Shown one piece after another: positions 9,492 to 17,639 of a stretch of DNA of 64,000 nucleotides. A model generated the notes under the pieces. That model saw only the letters and a list, made by a program, of their open reading frames with translations. It ran no database searches and was not told the DNA's origin. The translations under genes were made by a program, and so were the position numbers. Positions within the stretch are counted from its first letter, which is position 1, and each line of letters begins with the position of its first letter. Where the stretch lies: the NCBI GenBank assembly GCA_012523465.1, contig JAAYIK010000025.1, positions 1-64,000 of the forward strand. Direction: 5' to 3'. This DNA comes from Lysobacteraceae bacterium. GTDB taxonomy: Bacteria; Pseudomonadota; Gammaproteobacteria; Nitrococcales; AK92.

Positions 9492-10417
9492 TGACCCGTC
9501 GCGATTGTTTGAAGCTGGCCCTGGCCGCCGGCGCCGCGTTCGGCCTGCGGTCGCTGTGGGCGCAGCAGGCGCAGGACCTGATCACCCGTGCCATTCCTTC
9601 CAGCGGCGAGCGCCTGCCGGTGGTGGGGCTGGGCAGTTCGGCCAGCTTCTCCCGCCTGGCCGGCGAGGATCCGGCGGCACTGGCCGAGGTGCTGCGCGCT
9701 CTGGTGGAGCACGGCGGCAAGGTCTTCGACACCGCCCCCAGCTACGGCGCGTCGGAAGAAGTGGCGGGACGGCTGGCCCAGCAGCTGGGGCTGGCCGAGC
9801 GCATGTTCTGGGCCACCAAGCTCAACGTCGCCGGGCGCGGCGGCAAAGCCGATCCAGCCGCTGCTCGGCGGCAGCTGGAAGCCTCCTTTGCCCGCATCGG
9901 CAAGCCGAAGATAGACCTGATCCAGGTCCACAACCTGGGCGATCTGGAGACCCAGTATCCGCTGCTCAAGGAGCTCAAGCAGGCGGGACGGGTGCGCTAT
10001 ATCGGTGTCACCACCACCTTTCCGCGGCAGTACGAAGAGCTGGAGCGCTTCATACAGCGAGAGCGGCCGGACTTCATCGGCATCGATTACACCATCGACA
10101 ACCGCACCCTGGAGGAGCGGGTGCTGCCGCTGGCGGCCGATCGCGGCATCGCTGTCATGGTATACGCGCCGTTTGGCCGTACCCGGCTGTGGGACAAGGT
10201 GCGCGGGCGGCAGCTGCCGGATTGGGCCGCCGAATTCGACGCCCGCAGCTGGGCCCAGTTCTTTCTCAAGTTCGTGCTTGCCCATCCCGCCGTCACCGTC
10301 ACCACGCCGGCCACCAGTCGAGTCGAGCATCTGGTCGACAACCTGGGCGCAGCGCGCGGCCGGCTGCCGGACGAGAAGATGCGGCGGCGGATGATAGAGC
10401 ACATCGCCGCGCTGTAG
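9488..10417 (+). CDS. Tat-exported aldo/keto reductase
   Basis: 309 residues. The N terminus TRRDCLKLALAAGAAFGL is a twin-arginine-type signal, so the folded, cofactor-loaded enzyme is probably moved to the periplasm. The AKR barrel follows, with the tetrad visible: Asp and Tyr in DTAPSYGASEEV, Lys in FWATKLNVAG and His in IDLIQVHNLGD. The C-terminal part TTPATSRVEHLVDNLGAA matches the usual cofactor end of the barrel. The start at 9488 gives an ATGA overlap with the upstream transporter gene; an adjacent ATG lies at 9491. The substrate is not predictable. Confidence 0.85.
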   Translation: MMTRRDCLKLALAAGAAFGLRSLWAQQAQDLITRAIPSSGERLPVVGLGSSASFSRLAGEDPAALAEVLRALVEHGGKVFDTAPSYGASEEVAGRLAQQLGLAERMFWATKLNVAGRGGKADPAAARRQLEASFARIGKPKIDLIQVHNLGDLETQYPLLKELKQAGRVRYIGVTTTFPRQYEELERFIQRERPDFIGIDYTIDNRTLEERVLPLAADRGIAVMVYAPFGRTRLWDKVRGRQLPDWAAEFDARSWAQFFLKFVLAHPAVTVTTPATSRVEHLVDNLGAARGRLPDEKMRRRMIEHIAAL

Positions 10418-10678
10418 TGCGGGGTGGTGCTTTTCTGGCAGGATGGCTGCCTGGACCGCAGCTGGGAGAATAGCCCCGTGAACGCCCCGTCGGCCGAGCT
10501 GCCAACGTGGCTGCCTGCATGCTGCTGGCGGCAGGCCGTGCCTTGCAGCCGCCGCCGGCCGTATCCGGCGCTGACGGCTAACGGAGCCTAGGCTTCCGGG
10601 AGCGGAGGACTGACGCCGGAGGCTGCGCCCGCACCGAACTTCGATCCGAGCCAAGACTTCCCGTGCGAGAATCGCCCG

Positions 10679-11305
10679 ATGTTGCCACTCGAGACCGTGC
10701 TGACCTTCTTCACCGCCTCGCTGCTGCTTGGCCTGGCGCCGGGGCCGGACAACATCTTCGTCCTTACCCAGTCCACTCTGCATGGCCGCAGCGCCGGTCT
10801 GCTGGTCATGCTGGGGCTGTGCACCGGGCTCGTCGTGCACAGCCTGGCGGTTGCGTTGGGAGCGGCGGCCATCCTGCAGACCTCGGTGCTGGCGTTCACC
10901 GTGCTAAAGCTCGCCGGGGCGGCTTACTTGCTCTACCTCGCCTGGGGCGCGCTGCGGGCCGGTGCCGCCAGCCTGCCCACGACGGCTGCGCAAGCTCCTG
11001 CCGCCGGCGCGCTCTATCGCCGGGGCATCATCATGAACATCACCAACCCCAAGGTTGCAATTTTCTTCCTCGCTTTCCTGCCGCAGTTCGCCGACCCGGC
11101 CCGCGGCTCGGTGGCGGTGCAGATCATGCTGCTGGGTGGGTTGTTCATCGTCGCTACCATCTTGGTCTTCGGCGGCGTCGCCTTGGCTGCCGGCAGCCTG
11201 CGCCAGTGGCTGTTGCGTTCGGAGCGCTCCCAGGTGGTGCTCAACCGGGTGGCGGGCCTTGTCTTCATCGGCCTGGCGGCAAGGCTGGCGACCGCGCAGC
11301 GTTGA
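10679..11305 (+). CDS. LysE/RhtB-family amino acid exporter
   Basis: Inner-membrane exporter, 208 residues with five to six helices. LGLAPGPDNIFVLTQS near residue 17 is the family signature, and NITNPKVAIFFLAFLPQF near residue 120 is the second conserved block. Exported substrate unknown (homoserine, threonine or Lys/Arg in studied members). It stands alone; the 260 bp upstream (10418-10678) contain no gene that I can support. Confidence 0.88.
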   Translation: MLPLETVLTFFTASLLLGLAPGPDNIFVLTQSTLHGRSAGLLVMLGLCTGLVVHSLAVALGAAAILQTSVLAFTVLKLAGAAYLLYLAWGALRAGAASLPTTAAQAPAAGALYRRGIIMNITNPKVAIFFLAFLPQFADPARGSVAVQIMLLGGLFIVATILVFGGVALAAGSLRQWLLRSERSQVVLNRVAGLVFIGLAARLATAQR

Positions 11306-11639
11306 GCACGGCCCATCGCGCGGCGGTCGGCCGGACGGGAACGAATAACGGCGCTGGCGCGGCAAGTGCGTCGCCGGCTTCTGCTCGGCCTGATGGATCG
11401 CAGCTTCGCGCGGAACGGGCGTCTAGCGTACGCATGGCCGCAAGGCCGGCAGCGCATGCAGCAACGCCGCGCGGGATGGCCGCAGGAATGCGAGCTGGTT
11501 GTTTGCGTCCTGGCTGGCATGGGTCACGCCGCGAACAGGCACTCCTTGGCCCTGTTTCCTGCCCTGACCTCGATCGAGGTATGCTGCAGCCTGTGCCAGC
11601 GCGCCCCTTACGGGGGGCTGCGGCCGCTGGTGGACTGGC

Positions 11640-11976
11640 TCGGCAGGGAGGCGCCGATATCCGTTTCGTCGGTGGAGACGTGCGCCGCGTCCATGCCGCC
11701 ATGCGGGCTGCCGCCGGGCGCAAGAACATCTGGTTCGTCGGCGGCGGCGATCTTGCCGGACAGTTCCATGACGCCGGCCTGCTCGATGAGCATATGGTAC
11801 AAATCGGCTCGGTCACGTTCGGCCGCGGCAAGCCACTGTTCCCCCGCCAGGTGCTGAGCCCGGTTCTGTGCCTGACGTCCGCGCGCCAGCTGGAGCCTGG
11901 CTTGGCCGAGCTGCGCTACAAGGTGCGCAAGCCGTGCTCGGGCGGCGTAGCTCGATCCGTAAACCGAGGACCGTGA
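11640..11976 (+). pseudogene. Remnant of a deaminase-reductase (RibD C-terminal/DHFR-like) family gene
   Basis: Only the C-terminal 110 or so residues are recognisable: DIRFVGGDVRRVHAAM, then KNIWFVGGGDLAGQFHDAGL, then GSVTFGRGKPLFPR and a final ELRYKV. These are family hallmarks of the one-domain reductases related to RibD-C. The N-terminal half with the substrate and NADPH start is missing; 11306-11640 gives no matching frame and looks like decayed or unrelated sequence. The frame stops at 11974-11976, overlapping the next ATG (TGATG). Confidence 0.6.
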
Positions 11977-12422
11977 TGGCTTGCTTTCAGCTGCATACCG
12001 AAATCGACATCGACGCTCCGGTGGCGCGGGTTTGGGCCGTGCTGGTCGACTTTGCCTCCTACCCGCGGTGGAATCCGTTCATCGTCTCGGTAAGGGGCCG
12101 TCCCGAGGTGGGCGCGCGGCTGCGGATCACGCTCCAGTCCGAAGCCGGCAAGCGCATGCGTTTCTCGCCCCGAGTCACCGTGGCCGATCCGGGGCGCGAG
12201 TTGCGCTGGCTGGGACGGCTGCTACTGCCGGGACTGTTCGACGGCGAGCATCGTTTCTTGCTCGAGGTGCTGGCAGCAGACAAGACGCGCCTGGTTCACA
12301 GCGAATCCTTCCGCGGGCTGCTGGTGAGACCGCTGCAGGGGAGCTTGCAGCGTGACACCCGGCGCGGCTTCGAGGCGATGAACCGGGCCCTGAAGGCACG
12401 GGTCGAGGCGGACAACGGGTGA
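11976..12422 (+). CDS. SRPBCC-family (START-like) protein
   Basis: 148 residues, a Polyketide_cyc2/SRPBCC helix-grip fold. EIDIDAPVARVWAVLVDFAS and YPRWNPFIVSVRG are the classical N-terminal block, and the C-terminal long helix is RDTRRGFEAMNRALKARVE. These domains bind hydrophobic ligands; the function here is unknown. The ATG at 11976 overlaps the remnant gene's stop and sits after a weak purine-rich stretch. It converges on the PucR-type regulator, with 15 bases between stops. Confidence 0.8.
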   Translation: MACFQLHTEIDIDAPVARVWAVLVDFASYPRWNPFIVSVRGRPEVGARLRITLQSEAGKRMRFSPRVTVADPGRELRWLGRLLLPGLFDGEHRFLLEVLAADKTRLVHSESFRGLLVRPLQGSLQRDTRRGFEAMNRALKARVEADNG

Positions 12423-12437
12423 CCGAGCGAGGTTCGC

Positions 12438-14426
12438 TCAGCTTCGGTCCCGCTCGTTCTGCTGCAGCTGCCACAGTCGCAGCGCGACGTGGATTTCCAC
12501 CGTGCGGCCGTCTTCGTTCCAGGCCCCCAGCAGCTTGCCGATGGTCTCGAGACGCTTGTGCATGGTGTTGACGTGGATCCCGAGCGCCCGCGCCGCGGCG
12601 CGGGCGTTTTGGTTTTCGTCGAGGAACTTCAGCAGGGTTGGCGCCAACTCGGTCCCGCGGCGGGTGTCGTAGGCCAGCAGCGGCCCGATGGCGGCTTCGA
12701 TGGTGTCGGCGATGGCGGCGGCGCTGTGCGGCTCGAACAGGGCGGCATACAAGGCCAGCTGCGGCTCCTGGACGATGCAGCGCTGCCGCCGCAGCTTGCC
12801 GAGCAGGGCGATGACGCGCTTGGCGGATTGATAGGCCTCAGCCAGCGCGGCCATGCCGTAGACCGTGCGCGAGACGCAGCCAAGCCAGGTGGTGTCGGTC
12901 TCGCCTTGCAGCGCCTCGTGCAGCTCGTCCCGCACCGCGGCCGGATCGGAGCGGTTGAGGATGACCACCAGCCGGCCGTCGATCTCGGTAGCGATATGCG
13001 GGTATTGACGGAAGATGACGGGAATCTGCCGCAGGCAATGGGCCACCCGGGCGCGTTCGACGGCAAGCAGGACCAGCAGCGCGGGTGCTTCGACGTTGAG
13101 GCCATGGTGCTTGGCGCGGGTGGCCAGATCCTTGTCGCCATGCTGGCTCGGGTCGAGCAGCGCGCGCACGGTGAGATGCACATCGCGGCGGGCGGAGAAC
13201 GACTTGCGATCGGCCAGCAGGGCGACTACGGCCATGGCAGTGGAGCAGCGCTCGAACACCTGCACCTCGTCGTCCGACAGCGGCTTGCTGGTGTGGATGA
13301 GCAGCGAGCCGAGGTGGTCGTCGCCGCTGAGCACGGCCACCACGCGGCCGTGTCCCGGCTGCCACAGCTCGACCGGCACCGAATGACCGGCAAACAGGCT
13401 TTGACCGAGGGCGGCGGGGATGCGCAGCAGCACCTCCGGGGTGAGCAGCGCTTCGATATCGTTGCCGCCATCCCGGCTGGTTGGCGCTGCCGCGGTGCAA
13501 AGCACCCTGCCGGTCGGATCGAGAAAGGCAATCCGGCCCTGCAGGGTGGCGGCGATCACTTCCACCATCTCCTGCAGACCGGCGCCCTTGGCCAGCTGCC
13601 GGTTCAGGCGGGCGTCGGCTTCGGCAGCGAACTCCAGGGCGGCAATCTTCTCCTGTAGCCTGCGGTTGGCCTCTTCCGCCTCGCGCAGCGCCTGCTGCTT
13701 GGCGGCGTAGGCAAGAGCGTTGCGGATGGCGGTGGAGGCATGGGCGGCCAGGATGGTGAGGATGGAGATCTCCCAAGGCTGGAAGGTGCGCTGGTAGCGG
13801 TTGCCGACGATCAGAATGCCGATGACGTCGTCGTCGGCCAGCAGTGGTACCGCTGCCACCGACTCCAGGCCTTCGTCGGCCAGGATACGGTCGATGGTGG
13901 CGTCGTGGGAGAAGGACTGGTCGGTCAGATAGCGTGAGCTGGTGAAGGGCGCCCGGGTCTTGGCGACGTGGCCGGCGATGCCGGCATTGGGCGGCGCATG
14001 CATTTCCCGGCTGGCCTCGCTGTTAGCGCCGTCGATGGCCAATACCCGAAAGCAGCCGTCATCCGAATCCGAACCGGCCAGCCAGGCCATGTCGCCGCCG
14101 AGTAGGGCCCTGCCGCGCACCACGATGTTCTGCAGCACGTCGTCCAGCGCCCGCAGCTCGGTTAGCGCCTGGGCGCTCTCGAACACGGTGCGCAGCGCCC
14201 GCTCATGCTGCTGGTGGCGCTCCAGCCGCTGCCAGATGGCGATGGCGTGCTGGGCTGCCTCGCCGAGCAGGGGCTTGGCGGGGGAGTCGGCAGGCAGGGC
14301 TTCGATGGCGGCCAGGACCGCCATCAGCGCATCGAGATCATCGCCGCGCTCCAGATGCGCCAGCAGACGCCGGTAAAGGCTGCCGACCTGGTCGCCGGAC
14401 AGCGGCGATGCAGTGAGATCGTTCAT
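12438..14426 (-). CDS. GAF-domain PucR/CdaR-type transcriptional regulator
   Basis: 662 residues. An N-terminal helical segment is followed by a GAF domain at about residues 75-215 (GIAGHVAKTRAPFTSS, IGILIVGNRYQRTF), a coiled coil near 220-260 (AAKQQALREAEEANRRLQEK), a second sensor-like region, a CdaR GGDEF-like domain, and a C-terminal PucR HTH (LKFLDENQNARAAARALGI, HVNTMHKRLETIGKLLG). This layout is typical of activators of aromatic- or acyl-compound catabolic genes that bind a CoA ester or acid effector. I chose the ATG at 14426 (MNDLTASPL) because it has a GAGGAC ribosome site. It is divergent from the enoyl-CoA hydratase and likely controls it and itself through the shared promoter region. 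Confidence 0.88.
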   Translation of the reverse strand: MNDLTASPLSGDQVGSLYRRLLAHLERGDDLDALMAVLAAIEALPADSPAKPLLGEAAQHAIAIWQRLERHQQHERALRTVFESAQALTELRALDDVLQNIVVRGRALLGGDMAWLAGSDSDDGCFRVLAIDGANSEASREMHAPPNAGIAGHVAKTRAPFTSSRYLTDQSFSHDATIDRILADEGLESVAAVPLLADDDVIGILIVGNRYQRTFQPWEISILTILAAHASTAIRNALAYAAKQQALREAEEANRRLQEKIAALEFAAEADARLNRQLAKGAGLQEMVEVIAATLQGRIAFLDPTGRVLCTAAAPTSRDGGNDIEALLTPEVLLRIPAALGQSLFAGHSVPVELWQPGHGRVVAVLSGDDHLGSLLIHTSKPLSDDEVQVFERCSTAMAVVALLADRKSFSARRDVHLTVRALLDPSQHGDKDLATRAKHHGLNVEAPALLVLLAVERARVAHCLRQIPVIFRQYPHIATEIDGRLVVILNRSDPAAVRDELHEALQGETDTTWLGCVSRTVYGMAALAEAYQSAKRVIALLGKLRRQRCIVQEPQLALYAALFEPHSAAAIADTIEAAIGPLLAYDTRRGTELAPTLLKFLDENQNARAAARALGIHVNTMHKRLETIGKLLGAWNEDGRTVEIHVALRLWQLQQNERDRS

Positions 14427-14518
14427 GGCGATTGTCCTCGTGTGTAAAACCCTGGCCGCCCGCGCCCTTCCGTGTCCTGCGTTCTCTGGATTCAAGACAC
14501 ATCGATCGGGTCGGCAAG

Positions 14519-14539
14519 TGTGAGACTATCACATTGTTG
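14519..14539 (+). promoter_or_regulatory. Candidate operator 1 (TGTGA-N5-TCACATTGTTG)
   Basis: An interrupted dyad TGTGA-GACTA-TCACA followed by TTGTTG lies in the divergent region between the PucR-type regulator and the hydratase. The same 11-mer TCACATTGTTG, with a TGTTA half-site at the same distance, recurs at 15486-15506 before the ligase gene. The spacer is 5, not the 6 of a CRP site. Binding by the adjacent regulator is inferred. Confidence 0.45.
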
Positions 14540-14646
14540 GCCACGCGCACTGCTTGCTAGCGTGACGAAAACTCAGCGTCCGCCCGCTGCGCGCGGCGCG
14601 ACCAGGCGCTTTCCGGCCGCAGCGAATCCTCAGCGAGGTCAGAGTC

Positions 14647-15438
14647 ATGAGCAAAGAGCTTGTCAGGTCCGAGCAAAAGCGAGCCGTTTTGTGGCTGACC
14701 TTGAACAGTCCGGAAACCATGAACGCACTGTCGTTGGAGATGCTGCAGGCACTGCGCGTGCAGGTGCGCCGGGTCCGCGAGGACAAAGAGATCCGCTGCG
14801 TTGTCATCACCGGATCCGGCAAGGCGTTCTCGGCAGGCGGCGACCTGAAGGGATTCATGCAGGATCTGGGGCGCGACGCCGCTGAGCCGCTGATAGCGCG
14901 GCTGGCCTATGCCCAGGATGTGTTCAACGAGCTGGAAGCGTTGCCGGTGCCGGTCATTGCCGCCGTCAACGGCTACGCCGTCGCCGGCGGGCTGGAGTTG
15001 CTGCTGTGCTGCGACATCGTGCTGGCGGCGGCATCGGCGAGGATCGGCGATGGCCACGCGCGCTACGGCGTCATTCCGGCCGGCGGGGCGACCGCTCGGT
15101 TGCCGCGCAAGATCGGCGAAAACCGCGCCAACGAGATGTTCTACACGGCCGAGCTGTATCCGGCCGAGGTGCTGCGGGAGTGGGGGCTGGTCAACGCCGT
15201 AGTGTCGGACGAGGCGTTGCTGGCAGAGGCCGAGCGCTACGCAGCCAAGATCGCCTCCCACAGCGCCGCGGGGCTGGCCCTGATCAAGCGCACGCTGCAG
15301 CAGGCCGAGGGCACGAGCCCGGCCGAGAAGGCCAGGGCCGAGATCGCCGCCTTTCGCGAGTATGTTCGTTATCCGGATCTGGCCGAAGGCCTGCAGGCTT
15401 TCATCGAAAAGCGCCAGCCCCGCTTCTCGGGACGCTGA
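14647..15438 (+). CDS. Enoyl-CoA hydratase/isomerase (crotonase) family protein
   Basis: Cytosolic, 263 residues. Oxyanion-hole text SGKAFSAGGDLKGFM (near residue 60) and NGYAVAGGLELLLCCDIVLA (near residue 110), then RYGVIPAGGATARLPRKIG, which normally carries a catalytic acid. The second catalytic acid of true hydratases is not obvious to me, so isomerase, hydratase or ring-cleavage activity are all open. It is divergent from the PucR-type regulator and upstream of the acyl-CoA ligase and TRAP genes, so it probably acts in degradation of the acid taken up by that transporter. Confidence 0.88.
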   Translation: MSKELVRSEQKRAVLWLTLNSPETMNALSLEMLQALRVQVRRVREDKEIRCVVITGSGKAFSAGGDLKGFMQDLGRDAAEPLIARLAYAQDVFNELEALPVPVIAAVNGYAVAGGLELLLCCDIVLAAASARIGDGHARYGVIPAGGATARLPRKIGENRANEMFYTAELYPAEVLREWGLVNAVVSDEALLAEAERYAAKIASHSAAGLALIKRTLQQAEGTSPAEKARAEIAAFREYVRYPDLAEGLQAFIEKRQPRFSGR

Positions 15439-15485
15439 GCGGCCGCGTTTACTTGTGCGATAGAAACATATAGCAGCTTTCCTGA

Positions 15486-15506
15486 TGTTATTTAGTCACA
15501 TTGTTG
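15486..15506 (+). promoter_or_regulatory. Candidate operator 2 (TGTTA-N5-TCACATTGTTG)
   Basis: Second copy of the pattern at 14519-14539, here upstream of the acyl-CoA ligase. The 11 bases TCACATTGTTG are identical and the left half-site differs by one base (TGTTA for TGTGA) at the same 5-base spacing. It overlaps the left arm of a 10-bp inverted repeat by three bases. Confidence 0.45.
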
Positions 15507-15537
15507 CGCCAAGGTTTTTTCCCGACACTTGGCGCAA
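15504..15537. repeat. 10-bp perfect inverted repeat upstream of the ligase gene
   Basis: TTGCGCCAAG and CTTGGCGCAA are separated by 14 bases that include TTTTTT. No T-run follows the right arm, so a terminator is unlikely. It could be a second regulator site or a leader structure. Confidence 0.5.
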
Positions 15538-15640
15538 GGCCAGGACCGCCGCGGTGGGGCGATGGCGGCAACCAACGAGAGGAGAGGACGGTTCGGCGCC
15601 GGACGCCGATACCGCTCGGGGCTGCGATTGAGGTTGATTG

Positions 15641-17539
15641 ATGCAGGACCGCAAGACGACCCGAGTTCTTCGGGTGCTGAAGAACGAACAAGACATTTCG
15701 GAGCTGGAACAAAGCCCTTACCGGGAGCTGGTGACCTCCCGCAACGTCTACGAAGTCTTCGAGACCAACGCGCTGCTCCACGGTGACCGCCCGGCGCTGA
15801 CCGTGCTGGGGTCCGGGCAGCCGCACGACGTCATCGCCAGCTACACCTACAGCGAGTTGCTGGCGGAAATCAACCGCGCCGCCAACATGCTTTACGCGCT
15901 CGGCGTCCGCCGGCGCGGCGTGGTGTCGGTGCTGGCGCGCACCCACGCGCGGGTGCCGGCCCTCATCTTGGGTGCCGAGACGGTCGGCATCGCCAGCTGC
16001 ATCAACTACCTGCTGGCGCCGGAGACGATCGCCGCACTGCTAGACGCCGAGCAGGCGCGCATTCTGATCTGCCCCGGTCCCGCACTCGACCCCGAGCTCT
16101 GGGCCAAGGCGCAGGCCGTGGCCAAGCAGGCCAAAACGCTGGAGGCGGTGCTGGTCCTCGGCGCCGCGCCGGACAAGCCGGATGCGCGCTTCCACGATCT
16201 GGACCAGCTCATGGGCGACCAGCCACACGACCGGCTGCTCTGCCCCGGCCTGCCAGACAGCGACGACATCGCGGCGCTGTTCCACACCGGCGGCACCACC
16301 GGTCTGCCCAAGCTGGTTCCGCAGACGCACGGCAACCAGATCCACGCCGCCTGGTCGCTGGCTCAGATGTTCGCTCTCTCTGAGCAGGACGTCTGCCTGA
16401 ACGGTTTCCCCTGGTTCCATGTCGGGGGCACCAGCACGTTAGGGCTATCCAGCCTGTCGGCGGCGGGGCACCAGATCATCCTGTCCCCGGCCGGCTTCCG
16501 CGACACCAGCGTGGTGCAGAACATCTGGCGCCTGGTCGAGCATTTCGGCGCCACCGTCTTGGGCGGGGTGCCGACCGCGATCGGCTCGATGAGCGAAGTG
16601 CCGACGGACGGTCATGACTTGTCGACGCTGCGCTTCGTCATGACCGGCGGCTCCACACTGCCGACCGCGATCGCCAAGCGATTCGAGCAGCGCACCGGGG
16701 TGCCGCTGATCGAGCAGTACGGCATGACCGAGACCGTGGCCGCCATCGCCACCACGCCGGTGCATGGCAAGCACGTGCGCGGCAGCGTCGGATTGCGCTG
16801 TCCGTATTCCGAGATCGCCATCCGCAGGCCCGATGCCGGCGGCCATTACGTCGACTGCGCCCGCGGCGAGGTCGGGCTGGTGATGGTGCGCGGCCCGCAG
16901 GTCTTCAAGGGCTATCTTGAGCCCAGCCACAACGAGGGGGCGTTCACCCCGGATGGTTTCTTCATCACCGGCGATCTGGGCTACCTCGACGAGGAGGGGT
17001 ATCTGTTCCTGTCCGGGCGGGAGAAGGACTTGATCATCCGCAGCGGCCACAACATCGACCCCCTGGCCATCGAAGAGGTCGCCAATTCCCATCCCGCCGT
17101 GGCATTGAGCGCGGCGGTGGGCATGCCCGACGAGTACGCCGGCGAGGTTCCGGTGGTCTTCGTCGCGCCGCAGCCGGGGCAGGCCCTGGATGTCGACGAG
17201 CTGATGGATTTCATCGCGCTGCGTATCCACGAGCCCCCAGCCAAGCCGCGGCGGGTATTCGTCATCGAGCAAATTCCGACCACGGCCGTGGGCAAGGTGT
17301 TCAAGCCGCAGCTGCGTCAGCTTGCGACCAGGCACAAGCTACGCGAGCTTGTCGGTGAGGCCGGCGATGCCCTTGAGCTGGTCGACATCGTGGTTTCGGA
17401 AAAAGGAAAGGAGGAATGCTACGAAGTGCGCGTCCGCCGGACTCGGAAGGCGGAGTGCGCCGTGGCCGTGGAAGCCTTGACCCGCGCCCTGGGGGAGCTG
17501 CCGGTGCATGTCCGGCTGGAGGTCTTGGCGGAGGAGTGA
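15641..17539 (+). CDS. Acyl-CoA synthetase (AMP-dependent ligase) with C-terminal extension
   Basis: 632 residues, ANL superfamily: forms an acyl-CoA from a free acid, ATP and CoA. P-loop FHTGGTTGLPKLVPQTHGN near residue 214; A5-type motif IEQYGMTETVAAI near 360; hinge and A8 block GREKDLIIRSGHNIDPLAIE near 465; catalytic Lys in TTAVGKVFKPQLRQ near 550. A further 75 or so residues after that Lys (ECYEVRVRRTRKAECAVAVE onward) exceed the family norm. The start is the ATG at 15641 rather than the TTG just before it. It follows the hydratase, has its own promoter region, and leads into the TRAP genes; substrate probably an aromatic or medium-chain acid (inference). Confidence 0.87.
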   Translation: MQDRKTTRVLRVLKNEQDISELEQSPYRELVTSRNVYEVFETNALLHGDRPALTVLGSGQPHDVIASYTYSELLAEINRAANMLYALGVRRRGVVSVLARTHARVPALILGAETVGIASCINYLLAPETIAALLDAEQARILICPGPALDPELWAKAQAVAKQAKTLEAVLVLGAAPDKPDARFHDLDQLMGDQPHDRLLCPGLPDSDDIAALFHTGGTTGLPKLVPQTHGNQIHAAWSLAQMFALSEQDVCLNGFPWFHVGGTSTLGLSSLSAAGHQIILSPAGFRDTSVVQNIWRLVEHFGATVLGGVPTAIGSMSEVPTDGHDLSTLRFVMTGGSTLPTAIAKRFEQRTGVPLIEQYGMTETVAAIATTPVHGKHVRGSVGLRCPYSEIAIRRPDAGGHYVDCARGEVGLVMVRGPQVFKGYLEPSHNEGAFTPDGFFITGDLGYLDEEGYLFLSGREKDLIIRSGHNIDPLAIEEVANSHPAVALSAAVGMPDEYAGEVPVVFVAPQPGQALDVDELMDFIALRIHEPPAKPRRVFVIEQIPTTAVGKVFKPQLRQLATRHKLRELVGEAGDALELVDIVVSEKGKEECYEVRVRRTRKAECAVAVEALTRALGELPVHVRLEVLAEE

Positions 17540-17639
17540 GCAGGCCGGGTTCTGCCTGGCCGCTGGGGGTAGTCGTGTCGGTCCGAGCCGGGCCGGCGAC
17601 ACAGTGAGCATCTTGATCCGAACGAGGAGGGAGAGCCTT

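Noticed and set aside
14519-14533. CRP site at TGTGA...TCACA
   Set aside because: The spacer is 5 bases, not 6, and a second copy with the same spacing points to another regulator.
14537-14558. Sigma-54 promoter TTGGCC...GCTTGC upstream of the hydratase
   Set aside because: The distance between GG and GC is wrong and the -12 box is poor; the PucR-type regulator is not an AAA+ activator.
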